The translations under genes were made by a program, and so were the position numbers. The notes beneath the pieces were generated by a model. That model saw only the letters and a list, made by a program, of their open reading frames with translations, searched no databases and was not told the origin of the DNA. From assembly GCF_000972845.2 (NCBI RefSeq), contig NC_040022.1, positions 16,273,865 through 16,337,864 of the forward strand: 64,000 nt of DNA, read 5' to 3'. Origin of the DNA: Larimichthys crocea (lineage: Eukaryota; Chordata; Actinopteri; Sciaenidae). Shown piece by piece: positions 28,001-41,896 of the stretch (the first letter of the stretch is position 1; every line of letters starts with the position of its first letter).

Positions 28001-30842
28001 AAATAGACTTATGTTTTAGTGGTACAGTAGCATTCAGAGCATTTACTAAAAATGCTCAATTACAAGTGTCACTTATGTCAAAAAATGTAATTATTATTAG
28101 CAAAATATGTCATTTATTGACAAGTGGCCAAAAGTGAAAGTTAATGGATAATGCTAAATGTTAAAATATAGTGTAACAGCAGCACGAGCAGAAAAGAGTC
28201 AGGGATTCAGTAATGTCATTTAGAGTTAGCTGAGAGTACTCAGTCAAGCAAGGATGGATTTTATTGTTTATTAATTCAACTTTAATTTGTAAGGGGAAGA
28301 AAGTGTAGGTTATATAGTGTAACTGTAAAATATCAAAAGCAAAAGCACTCAAATGAAGAAAAATAGCCTTGTAAGTGTTACAGTGTACTGTTTATATTAT
28401 ATTATCGTATAATTATTACTGATATATTCATGTTATATTCATATTCATGTTATTGACAGTAGTAAGACTGGACGGCATATGCATGATGTCCCCCATAGGT
28501 TTCTGAAGAGCTTTTTGAAACTCAAAATCCGCGGCGCTGGCCACTGCCATGTTTGCAGTCCATCTTTTTCCACCTCCCAGCTAATCAAATCTAATCAAAG
28601 ACGTGGCTCATCGCCAGAGCTGACGCAGGCCAAATGATGCCTGGGTGCTCAATCTGTAACTGCATCTACCTGTCAATCCAAGCAGCCATGCTTTTACCAT
28701 TAATATAGTTCAAACAAGTGATTTTTAAAAATGAGCCTCAGTACAGTTAACGGTTGTTGAAAATTAGCTATAGAGACCAAAACAATTTTTTGTACCAGAC
28801 TGTAAATATGTTTATTTCTGCTGTGAAACATTTTAATATGGGGGCTTATGAAGATTGACTTCTTCTGTAGCCAGCCTCAAGTGGACAATCGAAGAATTGC
28901 AGTTTTTGGCACTTCCACATAGTCTTCACGTCACAGACATGGAGGTTGCCGCTTAATTCATTCTACTGCTGTTATTTGTTACTGGTAACTGTTAATACAC
29001 CATTGTGTTGTCTAATCTATGACAATGCATCATCCTATATTTTGCATACAAAATCATATTTTTAAGTTGTAATAGCAGAGAAGTATGGTATACGTACAGA
29101 AGTAATAATACAATATTTATCTCTGAATTGTAGTGGAGTAGAAGCACTTAAATTAATATACTTAGTTACTTTCGGGCACAGGCGATGTAATGGCTCTCTC
29201 ACCATCTTGAGTTCATGTCATAATTCTGGCAAAATAACTGATGCTTCTCCTACAAACCTGCACAACACATATAACTCAACAGAAGGGCATGTACAAGCGT
29301 GACCACTAGAGCAAGATTTCCATTCAGTGCAACAAGTGCAGAACTGGAGAAGATGACATGAGAGCTGTCATGAAGGACACACAACGTTACACATGATGAT
29401 ACAAAAAGGACAAAAGAGACAGCAGCAAGACATGACAAGACAGCAAGTTCAATAATATCAATCCGAGCATATCAATAGGCGTGAACACACACTGTGCCAT
29501 GCTCTTGTGTCAGTCCGTCAGTCAACAGACATGCAAGCGGTGCTCCTTTCTCTTTCTCTCTCACTCCTTCCATGCAAACATCGCCTTTTTTTTAATCTTC
29601 CAATTCTTGGGTCTCCATGACAACAAGATCATACCATGCAGAAAACATTGATCGGGGAGTGAAGGCAATACCAAGGGTTCTGCACACAAGGCCTCACAAT
29701 GCAGTCAATGCACTCTGCTGCGTAGGCAGACCACTTCATCATCGTAGCAGCTTTAGAGAAATCAACTCTCTACATTTTTGGCGACAAAATCATTTCACCT
29801 CAAATCTACTTCGGTGTCCTTTGAATTGTTTTTTTTTTTTTTTTTCTGTTTTGTTTCTCTCTGTTTCAATAAGTGAAGCTTTCTGAAACAAAGGAGTAAC
29901 AAAAGAAAAGAAAGAGCACACCAACCTTCTCGAAGCTCTGAGGGATGGAAGGGGGTTGATGCAGAACACAATGACGTGAGGGGGGAGAGAGAGAACGGGG
30001 AAACACAGAGAGAATAAAAACGGCCAGCGCAAAGCCACTCACTCCACTGCATCACTCACACATACATACATACACCACTCACCACCCAACACTCGTACCA
30101 ACACTCATACATCTCATACACACTTCTCCGATATCGCACTTAACATAGAAACTAGAAATCTGAACATTGGTCGTGGGCTTTCAGCCAAAAGCCAGTGATA
30201 CACCAGCACCCACAGTCCAGAGGCTAGAATCAGTTTAATCATGTGGGTGTCAAATTACACAATTAACATATTTATGAATAACTTATTAAGTCTTTACTCT
30301 TTAATTTTCAATTTCATCCATATCTTTATATCAAATCTGTGCATATGTGCAACATTTTCCTCTTAATCTGCCTCTTGTACAGAAACCATTTTAGTAGACA
30401 GATCAGTGATGTTTCCATGCAGTTAAACCAAGGTGTGTTCCCAACATCATGTTCAATTTGATTCTGCTGTAGGGGCTCGCACCGAGGTTTAAGGTGGACT
30501 TGTTAAGGGTGGTTGTGAGAAATACCAAACAACAGGGTCAACATATATTGTAGACAATGAATGGGTTAGTAATACTTGTTTAAGAGCACAGTTATGAAAA
30601 ATAAATAGCTTTTTTTTATATATACCAAAAGCACCTTAATTGTAGTGTGTGTTTCTGCGTGTTTGTCTTTGCATGTGTGTGCATGTGCACGTGGCCGTGT
30701 ATTCTGTGTTCAGGTCCTACCTCGCACATATAGGTTGGCAGGAGAGGAGTAGCGCACGCCTTGAGAGTTGGTGGCCACACACTCGTACTTCCCTTGGTCT
30801 GTTTCCTCGCTGTTCTCAATCTGCAATGCTCCTGCAAGACAG

Positions 30843-30905
<63 letters not shown>

Positions 30906-33900
30906 TAAAGATGTTTAGTTGAGTTTGCATAAAATGTTTCTGCTGCTGTCTGCAATGCTTTGCATCCTTTTCATCCGGAGATGTTTGTCTGCTTGGTCTG
31001 TTTCTGTAATATTTTGACCCGAGGGTAATCTCTCTTGTGTTGCTTCAACATCTAATAAAGTCAGCTTTGCTGTTATATCTGTGAGGCACCATCTGAATGG
31101 GTCGCGCTCTCATAGATGTTTTTTCTTTTTTCTTTTTCTTTTAAAGAAGTTTGTATTTCCCCCCTCCCTTCCTTTAAGGCGAACAGAAACTGCACCACAT
31201 TCAAAAATGTGAAATTTCTTCCAGAAAGTTTGGAGTATAAAAACAAGTCTGAAAATGACTTTTTACAAACTTCGATGACACTTAAAGGACCTTTTGTTGT
31301 ATGCTTCTTTAGAAGCCAAGTGATTCCCCTCCTACGGCAGGCTCACTGCTGCCGTGAAAAAAGCCGGTTTCTATCTTGGCAGTTAACTGGCAGCAGCTAC
31401 ACAGCTTTACCCCACGGCAACAACCCGATGCTGCTCTTTGCGCTTGTTTCTTTTGCTTCCTCAATTTTTATCCTTATAGCCTGATCCCACTGTGGTAAAC
31501 AGTGTCTCGCTAAATGTGCTATAATTACACTCGCACTTGTCAGGTACTCTTTTGTTGCACAGGATGCTATTCTTACTGCTTTTTAATATTTTATTTTTTT
31601 GCTAACAGCTTTTTGAATTACCAGCAGGACCTTTTTTTTTCTTGCTCTTCCAGCCTGCTCTGTCACATTCAACTCATTTGAAACTGACTTTGACATGAAG
31701 CCTGAGGAGAAAGCACAACACCATGGATTACACTCTGGTGCTGCAGGAGGACAGAAAAGACACAACTCAAACGCACACACGCACGCACACACACACACAG
31801 GCATCTGGATAGAGATAAAAGAACTAGATAAAAGAACGATAAAAGGGATCTAGCTGGTAAGGGATCTATGGAGGTATATAGAGAAGCACATTATATAGTA
31901 TGCTCTGTGTTATACTGATTTCCCTTACACAAGCACACAGTGGTGCAAGAAGAGTTCAGACTCTTCCACTGTGGCAATGGCACAATGAAAAACAATTAGA
32001 AGTACAAGTTTTGCATTCAAGTACATAAATATTGTAGGTAAAATATACTCAATTACCTAGATTGGAACCCTAAAGCGATTAAATTAAATTAAATTATGTA
32101 ACTGCATGCATTAACATGGTAGCAGCATTTGTAGCTGGTTGAGCAAAGTGTCAAATTTACCCCAAATTCCACCCAGAAAAATTCAAACTAAATTTTCATT
32201 CATATACATTGTATTATGGTGGAAGTCTCAGGGATAAAAACCTTAAAACTTTAGTGCATCTATCAACATGCCTAGAGAGTGCCAGAGACAAGTGAAAAAC
32301 TATGGTTCATTGGTTGACCTTCAGCTACATTTCATACTAAGTACACAAAAAGAAACTCTTATCATAGCTGATAGCGCTCTCTGAAGTATTTACACAAAAA
32401 TGTTATGTAAATATTAGTGTTGTCAAAATTAACGCATTAATTTTAACGATTAACAATTAATGCGTAAAAATTTTTTTTACGCAATTAACGTGGGAAGATG
32501 GATAAGGACGGACTTTTAGGGGGAAAATTTCAATTTAAAAAGTTGCCCGACGGACAAAAACAAGGCAATTTTCACAGTTTGCAAAGCTGAATTTAAATTC
32601 CACAGAAGTAACACAACTTTAACATATCACCTCAAAGCAAAACACCCTGCTGAAATTACCTCCACGGGACCTCGCCAGTCTACACTACAGGAGTGTGGCA
32701 CTCGTGGGCGAATAACAAAACCTGTGAGTGAAAAGTTAACCAATTCCTTGGTTACTTTGATAGTTAAAAACTGGCTCAGTCTGAAGAAGTAAATAATTGT
32801 TATGGAGTGAAAAATGTTAAGTGTTCAATGTACTGAATAACAGTATATTTCCTTATTCTGGCTTTTTTGTATTTGCACTGTGCATATGTGCACCTTAAGC
32901 CAATAAAATGAATGAATTTAAATACATTTTCTCTGTGTTTTTTCTATATTAATTTGATCATTTTACATAAATAAATCTTCATTATAAGCTTCAGTCTCAG
33001 AAAAATGCAATTAATTTATTGATAAATTAATTGCGATGAATCGTGATTAATTACAGAAATTTGTGCAATTAATTAGTTAAATTTTTTTTATCGATTGACA
33101 GCCCTAGTAAATATATATATATATACACATGATGGTTGATTTACCGAAAATTAATCATTTTTGTCATTTTTTTAAGAAGAAATGTCAAACATTCTTTTAC
33201 ATTTTATATCACTGTAAATTGATTATTTTTGGGTTTTGCAAAATGAGACACTAAAACATCACCCTGGACTGGAGAAATCTGTTTAATGACATTTTACAGA
33301 CCAGTCAGAATAATAAAGAAAAGAAAAGGCAGATTATGTCATCAGAAATGATAATAATCACTATAGTTGCAGCCCTATACTGAAGGAAAGCAGATGTGCC
33401 TAAAATGAAACCTAATACACGAGTTAATGTTCTGACACTGCAGATGCATACACATGGAGCATTATGCTAATGGAGAAAAAAGCTTCCACTGATTAAATCT
33501 TAAAAAACTGTCTAGTTAAGCACTAAAAGGTTCACAGACAGTTTGTGTGTCTGTGTGTCATTCTCCAGAGCTGATCATCATGCAGAAGTTTAAACATGTT
33601 TCTGGAGACTCGGAGGAGGGAAAGTTTCACTCCTTCCTCTCACACAGCTAAAGCACAAGTGTGTTTAGTGAGCTGAAGCCCTGCTAGCTGGAGCTGTCAT
33701 CCATTTGCTTCTGTCTTCTGCATTACATGAAAGAAAAACAGCTCGTGCCCTCCTCTTTCTCTCTATTTTTCCATCTCTCATTTCCCCGCAGTACGGGGCA
33801 GAGTTGGAGAGATAAACAGGAATAAATTATCTGCTCTACAAACCGTTCCTCCTCTCTAGAAAGCGATACAGGCAGAAGAAGCAGCGAGAGAAAGATGGAG

Positions 33901-36900
33901 TGGAGGGGAGATGTAGATGGACAGGTGGAGCTCTGCAAACAAGAACTCGTCTGACAGCTGGAAGCAGCTCATATGGCTAACCATCAGCGCAAATTTGAAA
34001 TCAGCAATTGAAATCTTCTTTTATGCAAAACATGTCATTACCATACATGCCGCTCACTATATAAGCAGTAGAAGGATCACCACGTATATACACAGCATGG
34101 AACGATAACTAGCAACTTAATGAAAGTCATGGTGCAAAAGCAGGACAAAAAAAAAATGTAAAAGAAGAAAGTGAAAGACAGAAACAGATAGATAGGAAGA
34201 GGCTGCGGGAGAGCAGTTTGTTAGTGAGTCTGGAAGCTGCTGACGGACCTAGAATGAGATGTGACTTCAGTAAATTGAGCTGCTGTGAAATCGCGGACGG
34301 TGTATTATGTCTGCTGGGCAGAGACTCGGCCGATCAGATGACAACAGATACTGCTAACCTGATAGCTCTGCCAGAACATCTAGGTCAAACAGATCACCAG
34401 GACTCCAAGTCTCTCCTACGAGGTGAGACATTAACTTTTAACTGGGACCGGACAACAATAAAGATAGACGGTCTCTATTTCTTTACCACAGAACACTTAC
34501 TTAACAGGGTTTAAAATGAACTGGTGGGATCAAAAAATGTAATTTGCGCCCTAATTATTAATTAATAATGTTTTTCTAAATTTTTCCAGGATGTGAATAC
34601 AAACATTCCTATTGAGTATATTTATATATATGTGTCTGCTATCTTAGTCTTATATAACAGTAAATTTAACATTTTTCAGTTTTAGACTGATGATCAGACA
34701 AAATAAAACATTATTTTCATTGTGAAAAGAATCAGCAGATTAATTGATAATTAAGATAATAATTAAAGGTTGCCCTGTATTTATTCTTTGCAGATGTATC
34801 TGTCCATTAATGCTACATCCATAAAAAGTGATATGAAGACTAGGTCAACAAACCTCAGAGAAATGTCTGGAGAAATTATCTATAAAAGGGTTTGTCTATT
34901 TTGACATTTTAAGAAAAAGAAGAAAAAAAATCCTGGCTCTTCACCAAAAACAAATCTTTTTTTTTTCTGGCTATTGTCCTGATATCTGTTTTTGAGATAT
35001 CCTGCTGAGAAACAGACAGGCAAACAAACAGGACCAAAAACAAACAACCTCTGCCGCAGAGGTATTTAATGATGTACAGGCAGCATTTTTAGTCAGACCC
35101 GATCACAACTAATTTTAAGGGATGTAGTAGTATTCAGTCAAAATATCACAGATGTATTGTGAAACTGATTTAAAGAAACTAAACCACACTCTTTAGTTAA
35201 ATGTGACCCAAACCGTGACCGTTACCATAAACACAACCTTTGATCAGACCATAGTTCTTAGCCAAGACAGGTCCATCCATTACCCAGCAGTCAACCTCAG
35301 GGTCCATATTGCATGCCATCTGTTAGAGTGTAGGTCTACCAAGGCTGTTAAGTGCTTAGGTAAACTCTCCAGATCTTAGTCCCAAATGTTAGCGATAGAC
35401 AGATAACTTGTCATGGTTCTCCTCATGCACATCTAAACTGGTGCAGCAGATGGCATGGAAAAATAGATGGATGCCTTGGTTAAGGTATAAAGATGTCAGG
35501 AGAAGTTCAGCTATACTACGCCATATGTTTCCACCCTCAGGAAATGGATGCCGCGTGCATCTTAGGTGTATACACATGCTTCTCATAACTGTCAACAGCC
35601 ACCTTTTGGACAGTTATCTGCAGTAAGGAGGACGGCGCAGATGAAGGATACTTGTGGGCTGTGAAATGGCTGCGTGTCATCTTTTGTGGGATTTGAGTGC
35701 AGTCATTCTCTATATCATTTTTCATCCTGACCCATATGGGCCATAAAGAAAGACCCAACCGAGATAGGAAAGGAAAGACAGAAAGAAAACAATGCTTGTG
35801 GCCCAAAACAGATCCATGGCTGCGATCCAACAAGAGCTGGCAGATGTCCACTAAATCAGAGTCATTGCTTGGAAGGTGCCCCCATTAAACAGATCTTAAA
35901 GGAGTGTTTCATCCACAACACATCTCTGCTCTGTTTTGTGCCTAGCTCAGGTGTAATTGATTTCCTCCAAGTCATTTCACTGCAGTGTTTGGTTCATTAT
36001 ACAGTGTATTTTGTTGTTCGGCTTTGTGATGCTTTCGGTGATTTGAAATCCTATTAAACCTTGCGGTGAATCTCACCGAGCCATTTGTCTTGCTACTGTT
36101 ACATTGATGTGAAATGTGGCCTAACGTTCTGTATCGGTGAATCAGTGTCACGTCTCTGTGTGACACTCTACAGGGGACAAAATGAACCTCAGAGCAGACC
36201 AAAGGAAATTTATTATGATAGATAGTAAATCATTTACAATTTTAGGGCTACAGAATTAAGTATTCACTATACTGTATGCCAACGAAATACTGTACTTACT
36301 AAACAACTAAAACGATTATTATCACAAAAACTATTTCAAGGTTTGAGGGAGATTCTTTGTTATTTCACAAAAACTATTTCAAGGTTTGAGGGAGATTCTT
36401 TGTTATTTTGTAGCTCCAAGGCCAATGCTTTCTCATAAACTACAAGCAGAAAATGGAAAATTATTTGCATAGTGTTTATCGTAATTAGGGAACTATAAAA
36501 CAATCACCACACTGCTGCCACACTGGCATGTTTCTGGTGTTTTGATGCACTTTAAAGGGGACTCTAAGGGGGAGTTTTCTGCTTTTTGTCTTTTGTGTGT
36601 TATCTATTGTCTCAGCTGTCTTCATGCAGCAGCACCAAGGCAGGTCCTACAACAAATTCCACCCACATGTACTGCAGAGGATTTTACATAATTGCATCCA
36701 CTCTGTATATCCTTATATCAAACTGGGTTCCCCGATCCTCTCATGTGTTTCCGGTTTTAACGGTCACGTGTAAGCGATAATCAGCTAGCTAACTATAGCT
36801 ATAGTTCTAATTTAAGATGCTGCTTTTCTCAACATTTGCGTGAGAACAGAGATTAGTTTTTGTTTTTTTTCCAGAATCTCATGCGGTTAATGTGACATTG

Positions 36901-37347
36901 TTATCATTGTAGACCTGTGTCATCGAGTGACGGGTGTGGCAACAGTAACTAAAAATGTGAAAGTGTGAGACTCTTAAATTAGTTTAAACAGCGGCAGGGC
37001 AAAGTCTGCAAATGGAGACACAGACAGAAGGTTGACAGAGGACACTAGCGATCATCAGTGAAGGATACCGGTTGACAGCAGGGAGATATCGGGGCTGGCA
37101 GGACGGAGGAGCACAGAGAATATGGATGAAGCAACAACAAAATGGTTTCGCCTCACCATCACTTTCATTCCCCCTGAGGACGACTGAGCGAGAACGGCTG
37201 AGAAAATACGTGTCTGCCTACTCTAGGAGACACTGTATCATCTATATAGAAGAGCATAAACAAAGCTGAACAAACTGTCTTAAACGGAAGATGATTCTTC
37301 TGTATTCACCCCTTTATCTGTCTGCAGAGACGCACACTCACACACAC

Positions 37348-37383
<36 letters not shown>

Positions 37384-40300
37384 TTTCTCCTCCTCTCTTC
37401 TGTCTAGCAGCACAAAGAGCTTCCCTCCCTTATTTTTCCTTATTACTGTCTCTGGAAAAGTAATATTACACTCAGATTTTAAGACTCTGAGCTCATCTCA
37501 CACAATTTTAGGTTGGGCGGGTCAAAAGATATGAGGAACATCAGTTAAATACTAAATGTGAAGAAACTCCCATCTCTGTATCTATTGATTTTTGAGATCT
37601 GTAAAAAAAAAAGGACTTATGGTTGTTTTGGGGTAGATTTATTATTCTATTAAGTATATATTTCAAAGTGAGTTTATAATTATGTGAACTTTTCCATCCC
37701 ACTTGTAGTAGGTGTGTATAAGACATTACTTTGCTGCCTTGTTTTTCGACCTTGACAAGATGTGCACCTTTTTTAGTTTATAATCTTTTCTCCCAAATGT
37801 TAACAAAAACTGCATTTTTTCATAGCTTAAGGATGGCACAATTATCCTTTTATGAAATTAGCTTTAAAAAGGTTTTACACCCTCACAGGATGTAGATAAA
37901 CTCAGAGAGGAGCGTGTAATCCCTCAATCCTAATTAAAACACGATAATCACTAAATTTAGAGCAACAGGGATTTTACCTGATAGCGATGTTAAGCTTTAG
38001 ATGCACTGTTTGTTTACTTATTTTCAAATGAAGTAATCTGTAGCTACTCGTCTATCTCACCTGATCGGAGCTGTTTGATACGACCCTGGCTGGCGCTGGG
38101 GTCGACGGGCAGGAAGTCTTTGAACCAGGAGATCTCTGGATCGGGGATGCCGCTGGCAGCACACAGCATGGTGGCAGTCCTCGTCCGCTCCACCACCTTC
38201 AGCTGAGGACCCATGTCTATACTGGGGAAGCCAAATGGCAACAGGTCCTCTGGAAGGATGCAGACAAAGAAAGAAAATATTCTGAATTAACACATACGAG
38301 CAGCATTCAAAATGAATATAAAGCCATCAAAAATGGTAGAGCCAATAGCCTCTGTGACAGTTGTGCTTAAGTTAAATGTTATAATACATACACATAATGC
38401 ATATAGTACAACTGAAGCTGATGGGTACTGGACAAATTAATATTTTATACTACAAATAATCCGAATGGGACATGAACACGTGCCAGATTTCATGCCATTC
38501 AATAGTTAACTCAAAGCCACAAATGTCAACCTCATGGTCACACTAGAGGAAAAGTCATCAGGATTCATTGTCTGTACAAAATTTTCCTCTTCAAATTCAT
38601 TCTGGACTAACATTATGGACCACTGACTGCCATCCCCATAGCCACCCTGCCAGAATGGGAGCAATGTGTCTACTCCTTACTTTTTGGGACAGTTGATCTG
38701 CAGTTTAAACACAAACGCCTTGTTTTTATCTTTCTGCACAGAGGTAGAGTCAGCCCTGCCATGCATTCACTCCTTTTTTCCCTTCTTTTTCTGTGTTGAA
38801 ACACAAGACTCGCTCACACGCGCGCACACACACAGTGATGTGAGAGCCACTGTTCCCTCCGCCTTTAACATCTGCAGACCCTTGAAAGTAGAGATACTGA
38901 CGAGGACAGCGGAGCCACTATACCCTTCTTCATCAAAGCAGCGTGTTTGTTCCTACCGCGAGCTTGTCATTAGGTGATCCAGTAAGGCAGAAACACAGCT
39001 AGGTCTTAGTGTCTGTGTGTGTGTGTGAATGTGTGTGACAGACCGTTTCTACAAGAGTATAAACATACCGCCCAGTCAGCAGGAGTTACTTAAGTACCAA
39101 CACATGCACACATAGAACCACACACACACACACACACTGGTATAAACACAGCCACACACACACACACATATGCAGTACACTCCTAACCTAGAAACACAGG
39201 TGTTTGGTGGCAGTGGCAGTGAACTGTGAGTTTTCCATGGTGTGGCTCTGTGATGGTAATGATTCCTGTCTAATAACTATGCAGAGAGCTGCTCAGAAAC
39301 AGCAGCAGCAATTAGAAGCTGGGATCAAGAGGAGGGGCAGGGCACTGGGGGTAATAAGGACTTGTTAGCAGTAATTGTTAAAATGTACCAACGATTAGAG
39401 AGGCCGATCTGGGATGTGTCTGGGTATGTCTGATTACGTTGGGGGGGCAGTTAAGAAGTGTGTGTGTGTGTGTTGCCTGTGTGCATGTGTACATATTTGT
39501 TCTTATTAGCATCTTCGCAGATTTGTGCAACGTGTGGAATAATGTACAGAGACACGTCAACACACAGCCAGGAAAATGTGAGTGTGCGCTCGTCGAAAAG
39601 CAGTTGCTTTCCATTTCACATACACACAAACACATTCTCATACACTTTCTCTGGTGAATGGGATTAAGCAGCTCGGTGACAACAGTCCAGATGGCCAGAC
39701 ACGTAATCAAGCATCCATCAGGCTTCCTGCTTCCTCCTCTCCTTACCCTTTTAACCACTCTATCTCTCTCTCACATACACACAGACACCTCCCCCATACC
39801 TGCAACTATAATTATATATTCTCCTTTCCTACAGCAGCAAAATAATTACCAAGATGGCAATTTCCTCGGCTAATAAATCAAACCCACAGGAGCATCTTGA
39901 TTGTCAAGCATAACAAACAAAAAAAATCTAAAAGTTAGCTACCTCAAACTGGGCATCACTGACAAACCCTGAGCCAAACACAGTCCAAGATGCAGAGCGT
40001 GGCCATGTCAACTGTCTGTGTGTTTTTCCTCCGTTCCTCTCCTCCTCCGGGCCCCCTGCTACCTAACCACATGACAGACGTGTACCATCTGTTTCCACAC
40101 ACTCTGCGCTGGGGATGAGAGGCTGAGTGGAGATAGGATCTATCGCTCTCTTTCTCTCTTTCTACAGTCATCGGCTTTGGAGAGACTCTGTCAGATAGGA
40201 ATGTCAAGCTGCTGCTTGATGGCAGGGCTGAGGGAAGGAAGGAGAGCAGAAATGCCACAAAAAGACCAGAGACTAAATCAAAGCTCAGAGGAGAGTCTGA

Positions 40301-41713
40301 TGACGATGTGGTTAGAGCTCAGGTAGCGATCGGGCAATCATAGCAAATTTCTGATATCAGCCAAAGAAGACTTAAGTGGAAGGAGGGGATCACCTTAATC
40401 CCCCTCTGCTTCACCTACATCCCCTTCCCACTGCCCCCAACTGATCAATGCTAATGATCCAACCAAGTGGAGGCCAGTGGTATGGCCACTGACAGGAAAA
40501 AAATGGGAGGAAGAGAAAAGAAGGAGGGGGGGGGGATCGATAGGGAGGTCAGGAGGCAAGCTCTCATGAGACGAGAAATATGCGAGGCCTACATCTGCTC
40601 CCCCTCTGCCCTCCCCCAACCCCACCCCTCTCTTGAGAGGGTTCAGATGGTCTTTTTATCACCCCGCCGGCTACAACTACATGGACTCCCTGGCTGTTAA
40701 TTAGAGCACGCCACTGCAGCGGGCTCGAGGCGTGTGCATGTACGCGTGCGTGTGCCTGTGCGTGTGTGTGTATGTGTGTGTGTGTGTGTGTGTGTGTTTG
40801 TCAGGGGGTCTGGCTCTGTATTCATGTCAGGTCTTTATCAATGCTGCAAATATAGAGTGTAGGTGGACCTTGGACTGAATCATTAGAGAGAGGACGGAGA
40901 AACAGAGAGAGAGATGAATGGATGGATGGATTTTCAGATGCTGCCGCACTAAATGAAAACAATGTATGATGCAAATATATTCTAAAGATTGTTTTTAGTG
41001 TCTGTGGTTTGGGGCTAAAATGTATTAATCATTTATAATTAATTGTGTTTCATTTTCATTTAATTGCTAAATTATTTAGTCTATAAAATGTCACAAAATG
41101 AAAAAAAAAAAAAAAAGCCCATCAAAACTCACCAGAGCCTGAGGGTGTGTCAAAATGCTCTTTTAGTCTGACCAACTGTTCAAAACCCAAATATATTCAG
41201 TTAACCACAGTATTAAGCATAAATTCTCCACGTTTGTGAGGAAGAAACAGGCAAATATTTGGCATTTTTGCTAGAAAATTATTCATCATTATCAAGACTA
41301 TTGCACTTTGTTTGGTTAATCATTTACTTTACAGACTGACACAAAATAGGGAATAATATTCATCACAATTTCACCGGGCTCGAGGTAACATCTCCAAATT
41401 GCTTGTTCAAGAGTTAAAAACTCATTTTGAAATAATATTAAGCTCACATTAGTAAATGTTAGACACAAACAGCAATTCTTGGTAATATGATTTTTGTTTC
41501 AGGAGCCTGGACTCCTGTGACTTTACATCAAGCGACCACAATAGAAGCAAGTCTTAGACTTATTATTGTTTTATCCTTGACATTTCGTAGATGTGTGACC
41601 TGGCGTTCATCACTGTTTCAAACAAACTAAACTGAAAAAAAAAAAAAAACATGCAGTTTCATTTTACCATAAAGAAGGAATGGAAACATGAACAAAATTA
41701 AACCGTAATTATT

Positions 41714-41800
<87 letters not shown>

Positions 41801-41804
41801 GCAG

Positions 41805-41896
<92 letters not shown>

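Larger units (their letters stand above)
24839..29925 (-). other. ptprs: Intron between micro-exon B and exon 7
   Basis: About 5.1 kb. It has long purine-rich tracts on the + strand (24841-25125, about 25730-25895, 26221-26395), A/T-rich DNA, and a complex non-repetitive stretch (27440-27900) that may be conserved non-coding DNA. No coding exon was recognised. Confidence 0.75.
30832..38060 (-). other. ptprs: Intron between exons 4 and 5
   Basis: About 7.2 kb. It contains the (GA)n next to exon 5, a hAT-type element (32415-33106), a 43-bp tandem duplication (36322-36407) and a CA repeat (37331-37382). Micro-exon A is expected here from family knowledge, but no in-phase 27-nt candidate ending T-P-I-R was seen. 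A 98-codon + strand ORF (34218-34514) has no recognisable homology. Confidence 0.75.

Noticed and set aside
31087..31107. Possible micro-exon A around ATCTGAATGGGTCGCG
   Set aside because: The reverse complement encodes neither T-P-I-R nor any family-like peptide, and the splice-site spacing does not give a phase-1 multiple of three.
34218..34514. 98-codon open frame on the + strand in the exon 4-5 intron
   Set aside because: No recognisable domain, no family similarity, and no supporting splice or promoter signals; its length is within chance for 64 kb.
36322..36407. CRISPR-like direct repeats
   Set aside because: Only two adjacent copies with no spacers, in a vertebrate intron.
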